Source: Candidatus Saccharimonadota bacterium | Lineage (GTDB): Bacteria; Patescibacteriota; Saccharimonadia; Saccharimonadales; Saccharimonadaceae | DNA: 64,000 nucleotides | Direction: 5' to 3' | Assembly (NCBI GenBank): GCA_017557865.1 | Contig: JAFYXW010000002.1 | Location: 1 to 64,000 of the forward strand | Shown: positions 25,576 through 34,641 of the stretch, piece by piece | How the letters are laid out: every line of letters begins with the position of its first letter | How positions within the stretch are numbered: the first letter of the stretch is position 1 | Notes under the pieces: generated by a model | Told to the model about the DNA's origin: nothing | Databases searched by the model: none | What the model saw: only the letters and a program-made list of their open reading frames with translations | Made by a program: the position numbers and the translations under genes

Positions 25576-25651
25576 GCCGTTGTAGCTCAGTTGGTAGAGC
25601 AGCTCATTCGTAACGAGCAGGTCGCAGGTTCAAAGCCTGTCAACGGCTCCA
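25576..25651 (+). tRNA. tRNA-Thr (anticodon CGU)
   Basis: GCCGTTG pairs with CAACGGC before T-CCA. The anticodon loop TTCGTAA gives CGT. The last pair of the anticodon stem is an A-C mismatch. The T loop is TTCAAAG. CCA is encoded. The promoter is TGCTATAAT with the -10 at 25562-25567. Confidence 0.95.
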
Positions 25652-25655
25652 TTTT

Positions 25656-26609
25656 TTATGGAACTAGGTGCCGGATTTCCCTGCCGCAAAGTACATCGGC
25701 AAGACTCTCGATAAGCATCAGCTCTAGCCTTTGAATAGCATTGTCCGAATTATAAGCATTGTGTGGCGTAATGATAAATTTGTTATCTGGAAGTTTTAGG
25801 AACTCGTCGTCTTTTTCGGCCGGTTCGTCGTAGAAACCGTCCATCGCGACGAAGTTAATTTTGCCGTTAGTGATGGCCTCGTATAAATCTGACTTTTTTA
25901 CTAGTTGTTGTCTAGCAGTGTTAACAAGGATAGCGCCCGGTTTCACCAAATCAAGTTGCTCTTTTTTAATCATTTCTTGGTTTTCTTCAGTTAAGGTAGC
26001 ATTTACAGAAATAATATCAGCAGTTTTAAATACTTCGTCTAGGGAAGTCATGCTGGTATTATATTTGGTGTCTATTTCCGGAACACTATCTATGGAATTG
26101 TAGATTAGGCCCATGCCGAAGCCATCGCATAAAATTTTAGCAATAGCAGAACCAATCTGGCCCATACCTACGATGCCTAAAGTTTTTCCTTCTAGGTCAG
26201 TGGTTTTTGGTTTGTTCCAGATTCCATTTTTTACTTGATTGTTACTATAAGTGATCTTTTTGGCGGCGTCTAAAATTAGTGCAACAGCGTATTCGGCGAC
26301 TGCTTTAGCGTTGGCGCCTGGGGCGTAGCTTACTGGGATATTATTTTCTTTGGCAGCTGCTACATCGACATACTGTTGATAGCCGGTACCAAAAAACGTG
26401 ATTAGCTTCAAATGTTTATTGTTTTCGATGACTTTGCGGGTGCACTTATCTTTTTCGCGACAGACATAACAATCATAATCGTGGAGGATCTCCGTGAGCT
26501 CATCTTCGGTATAGCCATCTTCTTTGCCGGGCACGATATCTATTCCTGCCTTTCTTAGTTTGGCAAGAATCGGTTCGCTAAAAACGCAGCTTGAAAATAA
26601 GACTTTCAT
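25656..26609 (-). CDS. D-2-hydroxyacid dehydrogenase, NAD-dependent
   Basis: 317 residues of the D-isomer-specific dehydrogenase family. The Rossmann motif GIVGMGQIGSAIA lies near 145-157, the catalytic Arg in VNTARQQLV, the Glu in GFYDEPAEKDD and the His in TPHNAYNS. These enzymes reduce 2-keto acids such as pyruvate or hydroxypyruvate; in a fermenting CPR cell lactate formation or glycerate metabolism is plausible, but the substrate cannot be read. The -10 TATAAT lies nine bases before the ATG. It ends just short of tRNA-Thr on the other strand. Confidence 0.9.
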   Translation of the reverse strand: MKVLFSSCVFSEPILAKLRKAGIDIVPGKEDGYTEDELTEILHDYDCYVCREKDKCTRKVIENNKHLKLITFFGTGYQQYVDVAAAKENNIPVSYAPGANAKAVAEYAVALILDAAKKITYSNNQVKNGIWNKPKTTDLEGKTLGIVGMGQIGSAIAKILCDGFGMGLIYNSIDSVPEIDTKYNTSMTSLDEVFKTADIISVNATLTEENQEMIKKEQLDLVKPGAILVNTARQQLVKKSDLYEAITNGKINFVAMDGFYDEPAEKDDEFLKLPDNKFIITPHNAYNSDNAIQRLELMLIESLADVLCGREIRHLVP

Positions 26610-26635
26610 TATGCTTTTATTATAGCATAAACGTT

Positions 26636-28063
26636 TTATTTCTTATTAGCATTTAGACGGTGCATAAGTTTTTGACGGGCATGAGGAGTAATAATTTTAT
26701 CAAGCCAAGAAGACTTTGGAGTCTGATTTTTAGAGGTAAGTATTTCTACGATATCGCCCTGTTCTAATTTTTTGTTCAAGTTACTCATCTTGCCGTTGAT
26801 TTTTACGCCAATCACGTGGTCGCCAATTTCGGAATGCAGGCGGTAGGCAAAGTCGAGTGGCAATGAGCCAACCGGTAGGTCGATAATATCGCCTTTTGGC
26901 GTGTAGACAAAGATTTTGTCGGCAAAGAGATTTAATTTTAGCTTTTTATAGTCAACCTTTTTGCCCTCACGAAGCTTAGCGGCGGTCATTTGAAGCTCAG
27001 TAATCCAGAGAAGGTTAGTAGGAAGGTGCTCAATCTTCCCTTTTTTGTAGTTTTCGGTAACCTTTTGTTCGTTGTAATAGAAGCTGGCGGCAAGGCCACG
27101 TTCGGCGTATTCGTGCATTTCTTTAGTGCGAATCTGAAATTCCACCACGCGCTTATCTTTGGTAATAACAGTGGTGTGAAGAGACTGGTAACCGTTTTGT
27201 TTTGGCATGGCAATGTAATCTTTGATGCGCCCGCCCATCGGAGTGTAAAGTGAGTGGATAATACCAAGGGCAAGGTAACAATCTGTAATGTCTTCAACAA
27301 TCACACGGAGAGCGATAAGATCATAGATTTCATTGATGTTTTGGTTGTGTTTGGCTAGTTTTTTGTGAAGCGAGTAAACCGACTTCACGCGGCCAGAAAG
27401 TTCAAACTTGATCTTCTCTTTTTTGAAGGCTTCAGAGATCTCGTCTTCGATTCTTTTAAGAGATTTTGATGCAGATTTGTTATATTTTTCAATCAAATCC
27501 TCGAGGTAGTCGTAACGTTTTGGATCGACATATTTAAAGGAAAGGTCTGCCATTTCGACACGAAGAAGACCCATGTTCAAGCGGTCTGCAAGAGGGGCAA
27601 AGACTTCTAGGGTTTCTTTGGCAATCTTTTTCTGTTTGTCTGGCGGAAGCGCAGAAAGAGTACGAAGATTGTGAAGACGGTCTGCGAGTTTAATAATAAG
27701 TACGCGAATGTCATCACCTAGTGCAATCATGAGACGGAGGAAATTGTCTCTAGTCTCTGGAAGATATGTATCGATATCGCGCATGCCGGTGCGGGCGGTA
27801 GAAAGTTTAGTAACCCCGTCAACGAGAAAAGCTACGGTTTCACCGAATTCTTTCTTGATGTCGTTGAGCGTAAGATTGGTATCTTCTACGGTATCGTGCA
27901 AAATACCAGCAATAATGGTGTCTTCATCCATTCCCCATTCTTCGAGTATTTTCTTAACCGCTAGAGGATGCACGATATAAGGTTCGCCAGTTTTTCTAAA
28001 CTGACCTTCATGGGCAGCGCGCGCCACTTCTACTGCATGCTTGATGCGGTCTGTATCTTTCAT
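26636..28063 (-). CDS. RelA/SpoT-type (p)ppGpp synthetase/hydrolase, short form
   Basis: 475 residues with an HD hydrolase domain (HPLAVKKIL, LHDTVEDT, ADRLHNLRT), a synthetase domain (YDLIALRVIV, YIAMPKQNGYQSLHT) and a TGS domain (FVYTPKGDIIDLP) that ends the protein. The helical, zinc-finger and ACT parts of full RSH enzymes (about 700 residues) are missing. Both catalytic domains look intact, so it can probably make and break the alarmone. Losing the C-terminal part should remove most ribosome-based regulation. The gene is leaderless (TGTTATAAT six bases before the ATG). Confidence 0.94.
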   Translation of the reverse strand: MKDTDRIKHAVEVARAAHEGQFRKTGEPYIVHPLAVKKILEEWGMDEDTIIAGILHDTVEDTNLTLNDIKKEFGETVAFLVDGVTKLSTARTGMRDIDTYLPETRDNFLRLMIALGDDIRVLIIKLADRLHNLRTLSALPPDKQKKIAKETLEVFAPLADRLNMGLLRVEMADLSFKYVDPKRYDYLEDLIEKYNKSASKSLKRIEDEISEAFKKEKIKFELSGRVKSVYSLHKKLAKHNQNINEIYDLIALRVIVEDITDCYLALGIIHSLYTPMGGRIKDYIAMPKQNGYQSLHTTVITKDKRVVEFQIRTKEMHEYAERGLAASFYYNEQKVTENYKKGKIEHLPTNLLWITELQMTAAKLREGKKVDYKKLKLNLFADKIFVYTPKGDIIDLPVGSLPLDFAYRLHSEIGDHVIGVKINGKMSNLNKKLEQGDIVEILTSKNQTPKSSWLDKIITPHARQKLMHRLNANKK

Positions 28064-28083
28064 ACTTTTATTATAACACTAGG

Positions 28084-28884
28084 CTAGAGATTTTCTAGAT
28101 AAGCGATTTTGGCATCGCGGCGAGCGTCATCGTCGGCAGCAGGGAGAGTATCACGAGTAGAATAATCATTGAAAACATCGAGGCAACCTTTGATAGGACC
28201 ATCATAGATTGGTGGTTTATCATAAACACCCCACATAATCATACGAATATCTGGCGAGTTGGTAGCATAAAACTCCAAAGCCTTGGATGTAGCGCGAATA
28301 AATTCTAGTTCTGTCTCCTTGCTGTGGCGCCAGGCACGACCAGAGAGGTATTTTTCGGTAACGACAGGTGAGATTGCAATCATCAAGAAAAGAACTTGAT
28401 AATCGCCAGATTTCAAAAGCTCCAATAAAATACCTTCCATTTGTGGATCTAGCAAAGTAACATCTAGAACGATGTCGTAGCCGCCTTTAATCAGCTCGGA
28501 TAAGGTAAGAAATAGCATAATCGTGCTAAATTCGTCGGTGTTTTTGCGAAGGTTTTCGTCGCCATAGTACTCTTTGATTTCCTGATAGTGTGGATGATAT
28601 TCCACAAAACGACGAGCGGCCATTAAGATCGGCTCAAAATTGTTCTTTTTACAGTATGCTTCAACGGCTGGAAGAATTTGAGTGGTTTTGCCAGAGCCGG
28701 AAAGGCCGGCGATACGAACGAAACGACGGTTTTTGGTAGCAGCAATGGTAAAATCTTCTACTACTTTCTTTAGGATTCCTGGGTATTCGGCAAGGCCAAC
28801 TTGCCATTCTGGTTTGACATCGCTTGGCCAGTGGGCCCGCATGTATGCGATTACCTGCTGGAGGTGTGGATCACTTTCAGACAT
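28084..28884 (-). CDS. Zeta-toxin-like P-loop kinase
   Basis: 266 residues. A Walker A GLSGSGKT lies near residue 60, followed by features of the zeta-toxin/nucleoside-kinase group: AARRFVEYHPHY, the helix with TDEFSTIMLF, and VLDVTLLDPQ in place of the zeta acid-rich loop. SGRAWRHSKETE would supply the LID arginines. Zeta toxins phosphorylate UDP-GlcNAc; others of this fold act on nucleotides or RNA. No epsilon-like antitoxin is next to it, so toxin action is not supported. Its start overlaps the lipid kinase gene by 34 bases, as the last gene of the rpoD operon. Confidence 0.65.
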   Translation of the reverse strand: MSESDPHLQQVIAYMRAHWPSDVKPEWQVGLAEYPGILKKVVEDFTIAATKNRRFVRIAGLSGSGKTTQILPAVEAYCKKNNFEPILMAARRFVEYHPHYQEIKEYYGDENLRKNTDEFSTIMLFLTLSELIKGGYDIVLDVTLLDPQMEGILLELLKSGDYQVLFLMIAISPVVTEKYLSGRAWRHSKETELEFIRATSKALEFYATNSPDIRMIMWGVYDKPPIYDGPIKGCLDVFNDYSTRDTLPAADDDARRDAKIAYLENL

Positions 28885-29768
28885 TTCTTCCCTTTCTTTA
28901 CCTCTATAGTTTTAATATTTTTAAAGATGCGGTATTCGCCCTCGGCTTGAAGCTCTACCGTAGCTGGTTTTAAGAATTCAATTTTGTCACCTTTTGTCTC
29001 GGTGCCTGGAGTACGTTTTAAAATAGATGCGGTCATCAGCTTGGTAAGGCGCCATAGATTGGTAAGGCGGCAATTTTCGCTACGAAATACCTTTGGTTTT
29101 AGATAATCGTCCCCACCTTTCATCACACGGCACATCGAACGACCAGAAAGTGCGCAGTAATCACTAACTTTACTAGCGGTAGGTTTGCCGTTTAGAGTAA
29201 ATGGCGGGATAAATTCTTTTTTGTGGCGGTTTTTGAAATACCATTTAGAAAGCGCTATGTAAGAACGCCAGGAACTTTTGTGCCCTTTTTGCATTTCTTT
29301 TCTAAAGTCTGGTTCGTCAAAAAGTTCACACGCCTCTGCGGTCATACCGATAGTCATGTAACAAGTAGCGTAGCGGAAGAATTTGCCATCGATATAGATT
29401 TCTAGCGGATAGAGTTTTTTGGTGGTGAAATCTTTGCTAAAAACGTCTTCGATAGTTTTGGTGCCAAGAGTGCGGGCAAGGTCATTAAAGTTGCCATATG
29501 GAAGAACGGCCAAGGTCACGTTTTTTTCAGATTTCAGAATACCGTTTGATGCAATAATACCTGTAGCGTCGCCGCCAGCAGAAACGACCAAATCGCCATC
29601 TTTCAATAGCTTCGCGAATTTGGTTGAATTTTTGTCTACATCAGTTGGCTCAACTTCGTATTTGCCAACCATATAACCTTCTAGATTGCGTACTTTAGAG
29701 AGAACTTCTTTTTCCACGTCAATAAAACGGGATGAGCGTGGGTTATAGACGATGAGGAGACGGCGCAT
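28851..29768 (-). CDS. Diacylglycerol/lipid kinase-like protein
   Basis: 305 residues of the DagK catalytic family. Visible motifs: IVYNPRSSRF at the N terminus, SAGGDATG near 63-70 (normally GGDGT), PYGNFNDLARTLG near 95-107 and a beta-sandwich C-terminal domain. Members phosphorylate diacylglycerol or sphingoid-type lipids with ATP and feed phospholipid recycling. The Gly to Ala change in GGDGT is small. Most CPR cells cannot make lipids, so salvage of host lipid is a reasonable guess. It lies between the pilin-like and zeta-like genes. Confidence 0.82.
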   Translation of the reverse strand: MRRLLIVYNPRSSRFIDVEKEVLSKVRNLEGYMVGKYEVEPTDVDKNSTKFAKLLKDGDLVVSAGGDATGIIASNGILKSEKNVTLAVLPYGNFNDLARTLGTKTIEDVFSKDFTTKKLYPLEIYIDGKFFRYATCYMTIGMTAEACELFDEPDFRKEMQKGHKSSWRSYIALSKWYFKNRHKKEFIPPFTLNGKPTASKVSDYCALSGRSMCRVMKGGDDYLKPKVFRSENCRLTNLWRLTKLMTASILKRTPGTETKGDKIEFLKPATVELQAEGEYRIFKNIKTIEVKKGKKCLKVIHTSSR

Positions 29769-29771
29769 AGT

Positions 29772-30086
29772 TTAGTCTGGGTATCCTTGGGTGAATGTTG
29801 GCATGAGCCATTGTAAGAGCGCATAAATAGCTAGATAAACTGCGACGCCAAGGATGATTTCAAAGAGACGACGTTTGGCTTTTCTGGTTTGCTCTTCGTT
29901 ACCGCCGGCCGTAAGATATTGAATGCCTACAACCGTGATACCGATAACCGCTAGGATGCCAATGCCAACAGACATGATATTTACAATCAGTGTTAGCATA
30001 TTGTACACGCTATCGCCGTGCCCGTTGTCACAGACTTCTCCTCCGCCGATAATTGCTGTTGGTACGCATTCTGCTAGAAACCTCAT
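29772..30086 (-). CDS. VirB2/T4SS-pilin-like small membrane protein
   Basis: 104 residues with two hydrophobic helices (about 28-56 and 75-92) joined by a basic loop, GIQYLTAGGNEEQTRKAKRR. This loop and layout match the T4SS_pilin (VirB2/TrbC-like) family frequent in CPR genomes, which makes extracellular pili or membrane complexes. The short N-terminal part has two Cys. A strong ribosome site AGGAGGAAT precedes the ATG. It sits seven bases after rpoD and three before the lipid kinase, far from the VirD4-like gene. Confidence 0.7.
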   Translation of the reverse strand: MRFLAECVPTAIIGGGEVCDNGHGDSVYNMLTLIVNIMSVGIGILAVIGITVVGIQYLTAGGNEEQTRKAKRRLFEIILGVAVYLAIYALLQWLMPTFTQGYPD

Positions 30087-30093
30087 ATTCCTC

Positions 30094-31068
30094 CTATTTT
30101 AGATATTCATGTAGTTTTTTGGTGTCTTTGTTCTTGCGAAGTTTAGAGAGGGCCTTGGCCTCGATCTGACGAATACGCTCACGGGTAACGTCAAACTCGT
30201 TGCCGACTTCCTCCAACGTATGTGGACGACCACCGCCAATACCAAAACGTAGGCGGATGATCTTTTGTTCCCTCTCGGTAAGGGTGGCAATAATTTCGGA
30301 TAATTGTTCCTTCAAAATTTGGTTTGCGGCAGAATCTTCTGGGGAGTCGCGCTCTTCGTCTTCGACGAAATCACCAAGCACGGAATCTTCATCGTCGCCC
30401 TCGCGGCCAACGGAAGCATCAAGAGAGGCGATATCTTGTTTAATGCGCATGACGTAATCGATTTTTTCTGGCTCTAAGCCTAGCTCTTTTGCGATTTCTT
30501 CATTGGTTGGCTCGCGGTTAAGCTCGGCGGTAAGTTTACGGGTAGTGCGGAGAACTTTGTTAATAGTCTCTACCATGTGCACTGGAATACGAATAGTACG
30601 AGCTTGGTCGGCAATGGCACGGGTGATAGCCTGGCGCACCCACCAAGTAGCATAGGTAGAAAACTTAAAGCCCTTGTCTGGGTCGAACTTCTCAACAGCA
30701 CGAAGAAGCCCAGTGTTTCCCTCTTGGATAAGATCAAGAAAATCTAGGCCACGGCCACCATAACGCTTGGCAATAGATACTACAAGACGCATGTTGGACT
30801 CTACCATCTTGTCTTTGGCTTTTTTGTCGCCTTTAACAATACGGGCAGCAAGATCAGCTTCTTCTTCTGGAGTAAGAAGTGGAATTTTACCAATTTCACG
30901 GAGATAAAGACGAACCGAATCGTCTGCAAAAGCGTCGACGTTTTCAGCAGTAATGGCGAGCTCTTCGTCGGAGAGCTCTTCTTCGCCCTCTAGATCGTCA
31001 GTGCCTGGTTCATCAAAATCAAGCGCTAAATCTTTGGCATTCAAAACATCATCATCTTTCAAGTCCAT
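30094..31068 (-). CDS. rpoD: Primary sigma factor RpoD (short)
   Basis: 324 residues. After an acidic N terminus (about 1-45) come region 1.2 ([17 protein letters not shown]), region 2 with the -10 recognition helix ([17 protein letters not shown]), region 3 ([24 protein letters not shown]) and region 4.2 with the -35 helix ([22 protein letters not shown]). Region 1.1 and the non-conserved insert are missing, as in many small genomes. The aromatic -10 helix fits the TATAAT boxes seen throughout this window. TATAAT lies eight bases before the ATG, so the gene has a nearly leaderless mRNA. It heads rpoD-pilin-lipid kinase-zeta. Confidence 0.96.
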   Translation of the reverse strand: MDLKDDDVLNAKDLALDFDEPGTDDLEGEEELSDEELAITAENVDAFADDSVRLYLREIGKIPLLTPEEEADLAARIVKGDKKAKDKMVESNMRLVVSIAKRYGGRGLDFLDLIQEGNTGLLRAVEKFDPDKGFKFSTYATWWVRQAITRAIADQARTIRIPVHMVETINKVLRTTRKLTAELNREPTNEEIAKELGLEPEKIDYVMRIKQDIASLDASVGREGDDEDSVLGDFVEDEERDSPEDSAANQILKEQLSEIIATLTEREQKIIRLRFGIGGGRPHTLEEVGNEFDVTRERIRQIEAKALSKLRKNKDTKKLHEYLK

Positions 31069-31090
31069 TACAGATGATTATAAACCTTTT

Positions 31091-32725
31091 TTACTTACTT
31101 TGCAAGTCGCGGATTTTCTTAATCACGTCCATATATTCATCGCTGTCTTCGTCGATTTTGGCTAGCTTTTCGTTTAGCTCTGCGATTTGGAGTTTCTTGG
31201 CTTCGGCGTCATAGATAGCGAGAAGATCGGCAGCTTCTTTTTCGTAGTCGGTGCCGGTGAGACCGTCGTGATTGGCATTAAAAATGAGTTCTAGTTCGGC
31301 AAGTTTGGCGTCGTCTTCTGGGGCTTCAAAAGGAATTTTAGTTTTGACTACACCACCAAAGACCTTGAGAGCAAGTAAATTATCTTCTAATTTTTTAATT
31401 TTATCGCTTTTTACCGAAGTTTTTGGCTTTTTTAGATAGCGGTGGGCAGCGGCCTGTTCTAATTTTTTGTTCAAGCGCTCGCCTTTTTCGCGGAGAATTT
31501 CAACTTCGATTTCTAGCTTTTTTGCTACCTTCTTTTCGTAGCTAGCACGCTCAATTTCGTCATTAACATAACTAAGCAACTGTAAAGCTACATCGGAATA
31601 CTGTTTTTTGCCAGGAGCAGTAGAGAGGTCTAGGTTTTCTTCGTATTTGTCTAGGAGCCAGTCTACGGCCGGAACGCGCTCTTCTACGGCAGCTTGCCAG
31701 AGTTTTGGATCTTTTTGGATGAGCTCGTCTGGGTCTTTGGCACCATGGTAATTAGAGATTACTGTTAAATTAATACCAAGGTCACCAGCTAGCATAATGG
31801 CGCGCTCAGTGGCTTTGACGCCGGCCGCATCGCCGTCGTAGGCCAAGCGAATGTCTTGAGTAAGATTAGATAAAATCTTTAGATGTTGTTCGGTCATGGC
31901 GGTGCCAGAGGTAGCCACCGCTTCTTTGACGCCGGCTTGGTGAGACGAGATTACGTCCATGTTCCCTTCTACAATTACCACGTAGCCACTACGACGGATG
32001 GATTCTTTGGCGTGATAAAGACCAAAGATAAAACGTGATTTGTTAAACAGAATTGTATCTGGAGTGTTAAGATATTTTGGTTCACCTTTGCCAAGAATTC
32101 TAGCAGTAAACCCAATGACGTCACCATTTGTATCGATAAACGGCACCATCATGCGGTCACGGAACATGTCTTTTTTGTATTGGTTTAAGAGCCCCGCGTC
32201 ATCAAGCTCTTGCAGGGAGAAGCCACGCTTATTTAATACTTCGATTAAAGCAGTGCCGCTAGCAGGCGAATAACCGATTTTGAATTCTGCTACGGTGCTA
32301 CGGTTGAGATTTCGTTTATAAAAGACGTACTCGCAGACAGGCTTATTACGAACTAGGCAGGCTTGGTAATATTTTGTAGCAAGGGAGAGGGCTTCACGAG
32401 CGCGGGCTTTTTTCTTGGCGACGTTTGGGTCACCACCTTTGTATTTGGAGATATCAACACCGGCGCGAGCAGCAAGTTTTTCTAAGGCTTCTTTAAAACT
32501 AATACCTTCTACTTCCATAAGGAAGGTAAAAATATCGCCGCCCTTGTTGGCGGAAAAATCATGCCAGATGCCCTTTTCGGGAGACACCATAAAGCTCGGG
32601 GTTTTGTCTACACCCCAGGGAGAGCGGCCTTTTAAATTGCGGCCGGCACGTTTTAACTCCACATACTGTCCGACGACGTCCTCTACGGGCAGGCGGGATT
32701 TTATTTCCTCCTTTAGGTCGTACAT
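31091..32725 (-). CDS. dnaG: DNA primase without the zinc-binding Cys/His residues
   Basis: DnaG makes RNA primers at the fork. The 544 residues keep the zinc-ribbon fold sequence but not its ligands: the usual CPFH reads SPWG (Ser35, Gly38) and the later CFGC reads DFSA (Asp56, Ala59), while KTPSF between them is kept. The catalytic core is intact, with EGNMD at 253-257 and AYDGDAAG of the TOPRIM fold. The zinc domain normally reads the template start site, so site choice must be done another way. The helicase-binding C terminus is shorter than in E. coli. TATAAT (32734-32739) lies eight bases before the ATG, in a shared divergent promoter. Confidence 0.93.
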   Translation of the reverse strand: MYDLKEEIKSRLPVEDVVGQYVELKRAGRNLKGRSPWGVDKTPSFMVSPEKGIWHDFSANKGGDIFTFLMEVEGISFKEALEKLAARAGVDISKYKGGDPNVAKKKARAREALSLATKYYQACLVRNKPVCEYVFYKRNLNRSTVAEFKIGYSPASGTALIEVLNKRGFSLQELDDAGLLNQYKKDMFRDRMMVPFIDTNGDVIGFTARILGKGEPKYLNTPDTILFNKSRFIFGLYHAKESIRRSGYVVIVEGNMDVISSHQAGVKEAVATSGTAMTEQHLKILSNLTQDIRLAYDGDAAGVKATERAIMLAGDLGINLTVISNYHGAKDPDELIQKDPKLWQAAVEERVPAVDWLLDKYEENLDLSTAPGKKQYSDVALQLLSYVNDEIERASYEKKVAKKLEIEVEILREKGERLNKKLEQAAAHRYLKKPKTSVKSDKIKKLEDNLLALKVFGGVVKTKIPFEAPEDDAKLAELELIFNANHDGLTGTDYEKEAADLLAIYDAEAKKLQIAELNEKLAKIDEDSDEYMDVIKKIRDLQSK

Positions 32726-32729
32726 ATGC

Positions 32730-32739
32730 TATAATTATA
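32730..32739. promoter_or_regulatory. Self-complementary divergent promoter, dnaG and 32746 gene
   Basis: The palindrome tataattata supplies a TATAAT on each strand (plus 32730-32735, minus 32734-32739), each within a TG-extended or TG-like context. The plus ATG is ten bases away and the minus ATG eight. The same core occurs at 59231-59240. Confidence 0.75.
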
Positions 32740-32745
32740 TCATAT

Positions 32746-33342
32746 ATGGATGGCCAATCTTATCTTAATGAAATATCAATGGCAAACCGCCCAGCTCCAA
32801 AGTCCAAAATGGATTTTATGAAGTCTAAATTCTTTATCGTAGGGGCAATTGGAGTAGTTGGGTTAATTCTACTTTTGATAATTGGCGCTGTGCTTGGTGG
32901 TGGTAGTAGCGTAAAAGACCAGACTATCACTTTGAAAGTTCGCCTTGATAACACTGCTGCACTAGTGGGTGATTACCAGCCGAGCATCAAATCTTCAATA
33001 CTACGTTCTAGCAGCGCTTCTTTATATAGTGTAATGACAAACACTAGCCGTGAGCTTGGCGAATATTTGGGAGAAGAAAAAGTCCCGGCCAAGATTACCG
33101 AGGATGAAGATGCGCATAAAGAGGCCTTAAGCAGCGAGCTATTTGAGGCAAAAATTAATGGCGTGCTAGATAGGACTTTTACCTATAAAATGGTTTACGA
33201 GATTTCACTGATTACAACGATGGAGCGCAGGATTGCTAATTCTGCAAAGAGTGATGATTTAAAAAACATCCTCGAGACCTCACTAGAAAGCTTGGACAAT
33301 ATCTACAATGCTTTGAATAATTTTTCTGAGACAACAAAATAA
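32746..33342 (+). CDS. Membrane-anchored hypothetical protein
   Basis: 198 residues: a short basic N terminus, one transmembrane helix near 28-50 (FFIVGAIGVVGLILLLIIGAV) followed by GGGSS, and an extracellular alpha-helical domain of about 145 residues rich in Ser, Glu and Leu. No family recognised. It may share a transcript with mscL, which starts 19 bases after its stop. Confidence 0.65.
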   Translation: MDGQSYLNEISMANRPAPKSKMDFMKSKFFIVGAIGVVGLILLLIIGAVLGGGSSVKDQTITLKVRLDNTAALVGDYQPSIKSSILRSSSASLYSVMTNTSRELGEYLGEEKVPAKITEDEDAHKEALSSELFEAKINGVLDRTFTYKMVYEISLITTMERRIANSAKSDDLKNILETSLESLDNIYNALNNFSETTK

Positions 33343-33361
33343 TTAATAGGAAAGGAAGAAA

Positions 33362-33775
33362 ATGTCTAAAGAAGAAAAAACCGCAAAAGCAAAAGAAGCT
33401 TTAAGCAAAGCTCGCAAGGGTGGCTCTAGTTTCCGCCAAGAGTTCATTGAGTTTATCAACCGTGGCTCAGTAGTGGATCTCGCCGTAGGTGTAGCCGTAG
33501 GTGGTGCATTTACGACAATTGTTAATTCCCTAGTCAACGACATCGTGATGCCAATCGTTGGCCTAGTTGCGGGCGGCGTAGATTTCACTAATCTTGCAAT
33601 CCGCATCCCAAATTTCTTTGGCACTGGAGACGAAGCCGTAATTGCCTATGGTAATTTTATTCAGAACGTCATTCAATTCTTGATTATTGCGTTTGTTATC
33701 TTCCTTATTATTAAGGGCATGAACCGCATCAACCGCAAACGCGACGCTAAAAAAGCTGCTGAAAAAGAAGCTTAA
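33362..33775 (+). CDS. mscL: Large-conductance mechanosensitive channel
   Basis: MscL opens under membrane tension to release solutes in osmotic downshock. The 137 residues show the N-terminal helix and TM1 ([20 protein letters not shown], with the pore-lining Gly/Ala/Val pattern), the periplasmic loop, TM2 ([19 protein letters not shown]) and the charged C-terminal bundle. It has an unusually long Lys-rich N-terminal extension of about 20 residues. The ribosome site AAAGGAAG precedes the ATG. Its terminator lies inside the 3' end of parB on the other strand. Confidence 0.95.
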   Translation: MSKEEKTAKAKEALSKARKGGSSFRQEFIEFINRGSVVDLAVGVAVGGAFTTIVNSLVNDIVMPIVGLVAGGVDFTNLAIRIPNFFGTGDEAVIAYGNFIQNVIQFLIIAFVIFLIIKGMNRINRKRDAKKAAEKEA

Positions 33776-33789
33776 ATAAAACCAAGGTG

Positions 33790-34641
33790 TTACTTTAAGA
33801 GCTCAGCGATGAGCTCTTTTAGTTCACTGTCATTCTTGCATTTAAAAGTAAGGGCACGGCCTTTGATAACGGTGGTAGCGTTATATTTAGCAGTAAGTTT
33901 GTCTTCGTCTTTACGGTAAGCGTCGCGTTTAATGGCCGCAAATGAAGATTTTTTGGTGGTTTCGGCAAAGTAGCGTTCAACTTTACGAGCAGTCCAACCT
34001 TCTTCGATGATCTTTGGTAGAACTTTTTTGATGGTTGCTTCATCGCGAGAAACAAGCGGGCGCATTACACCTTCGGTAAGCTTTTCCTTGACCATGATTT
34101 TTTTGACGTCATCTGGGAGATTAAGCAAACGGAGAGTGTTTTGAATGGTTTGTTCGGACTTGCCGACCTTGGCGGCGATGTCTTCGGCGGTAAGGTTGAA
34201 CTGGCTCTTTAGCTTGGCGTAAGCAGTGGCAAGCTCAATGGCATTCAAATCTTCACGCTGAGCATTCTCAATGATGGCTAGCTCAAGACGATTCTGGGAA
34301 TCTAGCGTACGGATAATAGCTGGGATTTTGGCAAGGCCAGCAATCTTGGAAGCGCGCCAACGGCGTTCACCAGCGACGATTTTATACTTGCCCTCTTCTT
34401 TTACTACTACAATCGGCTGCAATACACCGTGCTCTTTAATAGATGCGGCAAGCGCATTCAACGCTTCTTCGCTAAATTCACGGCGCGGCTGCTCTTCGTC
34501 ACGAACGATATCTTCAATCTTTAGTTCTTTTAGCACGGATTCGCTTTTGTCCTCAACGGCAGTAAGATCAAACTCTTCATCCACTAAATCTGTAGGGATG
34601 AGAGCTTCAAATCCGCGACCTAAACCTTTTCCAGTACTCAT
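33790..34641 (-). CDS. parB: Chromosome-partitioning protein ParB
   Basis: ParB binds parS sites and spreads with CTP to load partition and SMC complexes. The 283 residues have the N-terminal CTPase/ParB domain (EEALNALAASIKEHGVLQPIVV, GERRWRA), the helix-turn-helix (TAEDIAAKVGKSEQTIQNTLRLLNLP) and a C-terminal dimer domain. No parS-like TGTTTCACGTGAAACA is seen in the window. The start overlaps the parA stop by four bases (ATGA). Confidence 0.96.
   Translation of the reverse strand: MSTGKGLGRGFEALIPTDLVDEEFDLTAVEDKSESVLKELKIEDIVRDEEQPRREFSEEALNALAASIKEHGVLQPIVVVKEEGKYKIVAGERRWRASKIAGLAKIPAIIRTLDSQNRLELAIIENAQREDLNAIELATAYAKLKSQFNLTAEDIAAKVGKSEQTIQNTLRLLNLPDDVKKIMVKEKLTEGVMRPLVSRDEATIKKVLPKIIEEGWTARKVERYFAETTKKSSFAAIKRDAYRKDEDKLTAKYNATTVIKGRALTFKCKNDSELKELIAELLK
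33797..33820 (+). terminator. mscL terminator inside the parB coding end
   Basis: aagagctca (33797-33805) and tgagctctt (33810-33818) with a gcga loop, then T's. It overlaps the last codons of parB on the minus strand. Confidence 0.75.

Noticed and set aside
28084-28884. Zeta/epsilon toxin-antitoxin system
   Set aside because: No epsilon-like or other small antitoxin gene is adjacent, and the gene ends a housekeeping operon.
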